Part shown: positions 7,266-9,379 of the stretch, piece by piece
How the letters are laid out: the number at the start of each line of letters is the position of its first letter
Position numbering within the stretch: the stretch's first letter is position 1
DNA from: UBA10281 sp045133775
Lineage (GTDB): Bacteria; Bacillota; Clostridia; Christensenellales; Borkfalkiaceae
Length of the DNA stretch: 9,379 bases
Reading direction: 5' to 3'
Assembly: GCA_045133775.1 (NCBI GenBank)
Contig: JBGUUU010000116.1
Location: 1 to 9,379, forward strand
The notes under the pieces: model-generated
The model's database searches: none
Seen by the model: the letters and a program-made list of their open reading frames with translations, nothing else
What the model was told of the DNA's origin: nothing
Program-made: the position numbers and the translations under genes

Positions 7266-8279
7266 TTATCTTCTCACTTTATTTACGAGTGGTAACATTA
7301 CGTCAACAGACTTAACAACTTCGTCAAATTGTTCTGGGCGAAGTGATTGAGCGCCGTCGCAAAGAGCCTTTGCTGGGTCGTTATGAACTTCAATCATAAG
7401 ACCGTCTGCACCTGCGCCAACAGCTGCTAAAGACAAAGGCTTAACAAGCCTTGAAAGACCAGACGCGTGGCTTGGGTCAACAACAACCGGAAGGTGTGTT
7501 TTCTCTTTTAAAAGTGGGATTGCAGAAAGGTCGAGAGTGTTTCTAGTCATTGGCTCGAACGTTCTTATACCCCTTTCGCAAAGCACTACTTGGCGATTGC
7601 CTTCAGACATAATGTATTCTGCGCTCATAAGCCATTCTTCAATAGTATTTGCAAGACCACGTTTCAAAAGAACGGGCTTATTTAATTTACCAACAGCCTT
7701 TAAAAGCTCGAAGTTTTGCATATTTCTTGCGCCGATTTGCACCATATCTACGTCTTCAAAAAGGTCGATATGCGCAACGGACATAATTTCAGTTACTATA
7801 GGCATACCAGTTTCCGCCTTAGCCTTCTTCAAAAGCTCTAAACCTTCTGCCTTAAGACCTTGGAACGCGTAAGGTGACGTTCTTGGCTTAAACGCACCAC
7901 CCCTTAATAGATTTGCGCCCGATGCCTTTACAGCTTTAGCAACTGCAATAATTTGCTCTTCGCTTTCAACCGAACAAGGACCTGCAATTACTTGGAAATT
8001 ATCTCCACCAAACTTAAAGCCACCAACGTCTACGATAGTATCTTCGGGATGAAATTTTCTGTTCGCACTTTTGAACGGCTCTTGAATTCGCTTTACGTTT
8101 TCAACTATATCCATAGAGCGAACAAGGTCAAGGTCAACCTTTGGCGTATCGCCTACTAAACCTAAAACGGTTGAATGCTCACCAACGCTTATGTCAACGC
8201 CAAGACCTTGATTTTTTACCCATTTTATAAGGTTATCAAGTTGTTTTTCATCGCAATTCTTTTTTACTACAATAATCAT
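7266..8279 (-). CDS. aroF: 3-deoxy-7-phosphoheptulonate (DAHP) synthase, type I-beta with N-terminal regulatory domain
   Basis: Commits PEP and erythrose 4-phosphate to aromatic synthesis. The 337 residues have the Thermotoga/Bacillus-type layout. Residues 1 to about 70 form a ferredoxin-like, ACT-like domain that in characterised relatives mediates Tyr/Phe feedback, and a TIM barrel follows. Barrel motifs are AGPCSVES with metal ligand Cys102, RGGAFKPRTSPYAFQG with Lys131, GARNMQN, LLKRG, CERGIRTFE and DPSHASG with His271. Glu297 and Asp308 complete the expected metal set Cys-His-Glu-Asp. It is the first structural gene of the operon. Its ribosome binding site GGAG (8286-8289) lies 6 nt before the ATG and only 2 nt after the T-run of the upstream attenuator terminator. 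Confidence 0.96.
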   Translation of the reverse strand: MIIVVKKNCDEKQLDNLIKWVKNQGLGVDISVGEHSTVLGLVGDTPKVDLDLVRSMDIVENVKRIQEPFKSANRKFHPEDTIVDVGGFKFGGDNFQVIAGPCSVESEEQIIAVAKAVKASGANLLRGGAFKPRTSPYAFQGLKAEGLELLKKAKAETGMPIVTEIMSVAHIDLFEDVDMVQIGARNMQNFELLKAVGKLNKPVLLKRGLANTIEEWLMSAEYIMSEGNRQVVLCERGIRTFEPMTRNTLDLSAIPLLKEKTHLPVVVDPSHASGLSRLVKPLSLAAVGAGADGLMIEVHNDPAKALCDGAQSLRPEQFDEVVKSVDVMLPLVNKVRR

Positions 8280-8291
8280 AAGCTACTCCAC

Positions 8292-8323
8292 AAAAAAAGA
8301 CCGATATTTAAATATCGGTCTTT
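8292..8323 (-). terminator. Attenuator terminator (hairpin 3:4) upstream of aroF
   Basis: Bases 8296-8323 form a perfect 28-bp palindrome (14 + 14). On the minus strand it is followed at once by a run of seven T (8298-8292, partly shared with the stem foot). A stable G/C-containing hairpin plus a U-tract is a textbook intrinsic terminator. It lies before the first structural gene, between the leader ORF and aroF, so its job must be conditional termination. The 5' arm (segment 3) can instead pair with 8348-8357. Confidence 0.9.
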
Positions 8324-8370
8324 ACGATTTTTTTATACGCGAAAAATACCGATATTTTATAAAATATGGT
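8310..8370 (-). promoter_or_regulatory. Mutually exclusive leader RNA segments 1:2 and 2:3 (protector and antiterminator)
   Basis: Segment 1 (8370-8360, ACCATATTTTA) pairs with segment 2 (8361-8348, ending AAATATCGGT) to form a hairpin with one bulged C and the leader stop codon near its tip. Segment 2 can instead pair with segment 3 (8319-8310, ACCGATATTT) over 10 perfect base pairs, plus three more after one mismatch. That pairing blocks terminator 3:4. Segments 2 and 4 share the same ten bases, AAATATCGGT, as expected if they compete for segment 3. A ribosome stalled on codons 4-14 of the leader ORF would cover segment 1 and favour 2:3 (read-through). A ribosome reaching the stop would cover 1 and part of 2 and favour 3:4 (termination). 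Confidence 0.87.
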
Positions 8371-8416
8371 CAACAAAATAATATGCAAAATAATAATAAG
8401 CGTAAAATCTGTTCAT
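8357..8416 (-). CDS. Tyr/Phe-rich leader peptide of the aro operon
   Basis: A 19-codon ORF reads MNRFYAYYYFAYYFVDHIL. Six Tyr and three Phe codons fall in positions 4-14, and there are no Trp codons. It has a proper ribosome binding site (GAGGA, 8427-8423) seven bases before the ATG and lies about 15 nt downstream of the predicted transcription start. Its last codons form segment 1 of the downstream hairpin set, and its TAA lies in the 1:2 hairpin. The peptide itself probably has no function. Its translation speed would sense charged tRNA-Tyr and tRNA-Phe and control read-through into aroF. The clustering of aromatic codons with alternative hairpins and a terminator makes chance very unlikely. 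Confidence 0.92.
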   Translation of the reverse strand: MNRFYAYYYFAYYFVDHIL

Positions 8417-8437
8417 TTTTCGTCCTCTTTTTTTATG

Positions 8438-8466
8438 AGTATATACCTATTTTGATGAAATGTCAA
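8438..8466 (-). promoter_or_regulatory. Promoter of the aro operon
   Basis: On the minus strand, a consensus -35 TTGACA (8466-8461) is followed by a 17-bp spacer and -10 TATACT (8443-8438), one base from consensus. The predicted start is near 8431, so the leader ORF begins about 15 nt into the transcript. Near-consensus boxes suggest strong constitutive initiation, with control exerted mainly at the attenuator. Confidence 0.85.
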
Positions 8467-8479
8467 CCAATTTATTAAG

Positions 8480-8502
8480 ATTTTATTATTGTATAATAAA
8501 AT
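8480..8502. repeat. A/T-only inverted repeat between the divergent promoters
   Basis: ATTTTATTAT and ATAATAAAAT form a perfect 10-bp inverted repeat around the 3-nt spacer TGT. The centre (8491) is about 60 bp upstream of both predicted transcription starts, roughly midway between the two -35 boxes. It might be a shared regulator site or an UP-like element. All arm bases are A/T, so chance symmetry is a real alternative. Confidence 0.35.
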
Positions 8503-8519
8503 TGCAACCCTTACTTAAG

Positions 8520-8548
8520 TTGACTTTTTACGTTAATAGTGCTATATT
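8520..8548 (+). promoter_or_regulatory. Promoter of the divergent aminotransferase gene
   Basis: The -35 box TTGACT (8520-8525), a 17-bp spacer and the -10 box TATATT (8543-8548) with an upstream TG (extended -10) fit a strong sigma-A promoter. The predicted start near 8555 leaves only about 15 nt before the ATG at 8570, enough for the AGGAG ribosome binding site (8558-8562). There is therefore no room for a riboswitch or leader peptide. An 8-bp palindrome, ACTTAAGT (8513-8520), touches the -35 box. Confidence 0.82.
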
Positions 8549-8569
8549 GTTGTCATTAGGAGATAAAAT

Positions 8570-9379
8570 ATGCTAAATGATAAACTTCTTGCCCTTGGCA
8601 AACGTCGCTCTGAAATAAGAGAGCTTTTTGAATATGGAAAAACGCTTGTGGCGCAAGGCTTGCCTGTGTGCGACCTAACGCTTGGCAACCCTTCTACAAA
8701 AACACCTGACTGGGTAACACAAGCGCTTATAGACGCTCTTCTTATAGATAACGTGCACGCTTACACTCAAGCGCAAGGCTCGCAAAAGGCAAGGCAGGTT
8801 ATTGCTAAAGACTTGAACAAAAAGCATAACGTAGCATTTAGCGAAGAAGGCGTAATTTTAACCTGTGGGGCGGCGGCATCGCTTTGCGGAGTTATCAACG
8901 CCTTAACTGAAAATCCTTGTGATGAAATTGCCGTGCTTACGCCATACTTCCCAGAATATAAGGTTTTTATAGAAAGCGCAGGCGCAAAATTTATACCAAT
9001 TCCTTTCATCTCAAACGATTTCTCAGTTGATTTAAACGCGCTCAATTTACTCGTTACTAAAAACACTAAGGCTATTATAATCAACAACCCTAACAATCCG
9101 TCTGGCAAGGTTTACACCAAAGAAGAAATAGACGCTATTGCAAAAATCTTAAAAGAAAAGCAAGAAGAATACTCTCACCCAATTTACGTGATATCAGACG
9201 AGCCTTATAGAGAAATTGTTTTCGATGGCGAAGAACTAACCCCAATTGCAGACGCATATAAAAACACTATCATCTGCTATTCGTTTAGCAAAAGCCTTTC
9301 ACTTCCCGGCGAGCGTATCGGTTATATTGCAATTCCAAACGAAATTTGCTTATTTAACGACTTATACGCAGGTTTTTTA
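8570..9379 (+). CDS. PLP-dependent class I/II aminotransferase, C-terminus beyond the window
   Basis: The first 270 residues of an aspartate-aminotransferase-fold enzyme (usually about 390-400) are present and the frame is open to the right edge. Motifs in order are TLGNPS near residue 37, CGAAASL (99-105) in the PLP phosphate-binding area, NNPNNPSG (172-179) with PLP-binding Asn176, SDEPY (209-213) with Asp210 and Tyr213, and SFSKSLSLPGER (238-249) with Schiff-base Lys241 and phosphate-binding Arg249. The ATG at 8570 has AGGAG seven bases upstream. It is divergent from the aro operon and could transaminate phenylpyruvate and 4-hydroxyphenylpyruvate, the two end products encoded there. Family membership alone does not fix the substrate, and an aspartate or broad-specificity enzyme is equally possible. 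It is not under the attenuator. Confidence 0.9.
   Translation, partial: MLNDKLLALGKRRSEIRELFEYGKTLVAQGLPVCDLTLGNPSTKTPDWVTQALIDALLIDNVHAYTQAQGSQKARQVIAKDLNKKHNVAFSEEGVILTCGAAASLCGVINALTENPCDEIAVLTPYFPEYKVFIESAGAKFIPIPFISNDFSVDLNALNLLVTKNTKAIIINNPNNPSGKVYTKEEIDAIAKILKEKQEEYSHPIYVISDEPYREIVFDGEELTPIADAYKNTIICYSFSKSLSLPGERIGYIAIPNEICLFNDLYAGFL

Noticed and set aside
8280..8440. T-box or other riboswitch upstream of aroF
   Set aside because: No T-box-like conserved bulge or specifier stem is visible and the leader is short. The Tyr/Phe ORF with alternative hairpins explains the region.
8480..8507. Second minus-strand promoter TTGCAA-N16-TAAAAT
   Set aside because: It lies in low-complexity A/T DNA where such matches are expected. 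The downstream TTGACA-N17-TATACT is far closer to consensus.
8767..9108. Minus-strand 113-residue frame
   Set aside because: It is antisense to the aminotransferase, whose motifs span the same bases, and it has no start signals of its own.

Overview
This window holds an almost complete aromatic amino acid pathway packed into one minus-strand operon. A low-G+C Gram-positive bacterium is suggested, most likely an uncultured member of the Clostridia. The reasons are the A/T-rich intergenic DNA, strong purine-rich ribosome binding sites (GGAG, GGGGG), sigma-A type promoters with 17-bp spacers, and Firmicutes-like family variants. This placement is inference; no marker gene fixes the taxon.

Right to left, the minus strand carries a promoter (8438-8466), a 19-codon leader ORF with nine Tyr/Phe codons among codons 4-14 (8357-8416), three mutually exclusive hairpins ending in an intrinsic terminator (8292-8370), and eight tightly packed genes. 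These are aroF (type I-beta DAHP synthase), tyrA, aroB, aroA, aroC, pheA (chorismate mutase-prephenate dehydratase-ACT), an aroE-aroK fusion and aroQ. Together they encode all seven steps from PEP plus erythrose 4-phosphate to chorismate, and then the branches to phenylpyruvate and 4-hydroxyphenylpyruvate. Adjacent genes overlap by 1, 4 or 14 nt, or are 1 nt apart, so translational coupling is likely throughout. No Trp-branch gene is present.

The leader region has the layout of classical ribosome-mediated attenuation. Stalling on Tyr/Phe codons would free segment 2 to pair with segment 3 and prevent the 3:4 terminator. Transcription of the whole common pathway would then respond to charged tRNA-Tyr and tRNA-Phe.

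A PLP-dependent class I/II aminotransferase starts divergently on the plus strand at 8570, from its own promoter (8520-8548), and runs off the right edge. It could supply the final transamination to Phe/Tyr, but its substrate cannot be read from sequence. An A/T-only inverted repeat lies midway between the two promoters.

Downstream of aroQ (199-299) are four contiguous modules, each ATAAC + inverted repeat + AT. The last has a 16-bp perfect stem. This hairpin array separates the aro operon from another minus-strand transcription unit, which has an extended -10 promoter (134-162), a strong RBS and a TTG start at 74. Only about 24 codons of it are inside the window. The two items most worth a second look are the Phe/Tyr attenuator and the modular hairpin array.
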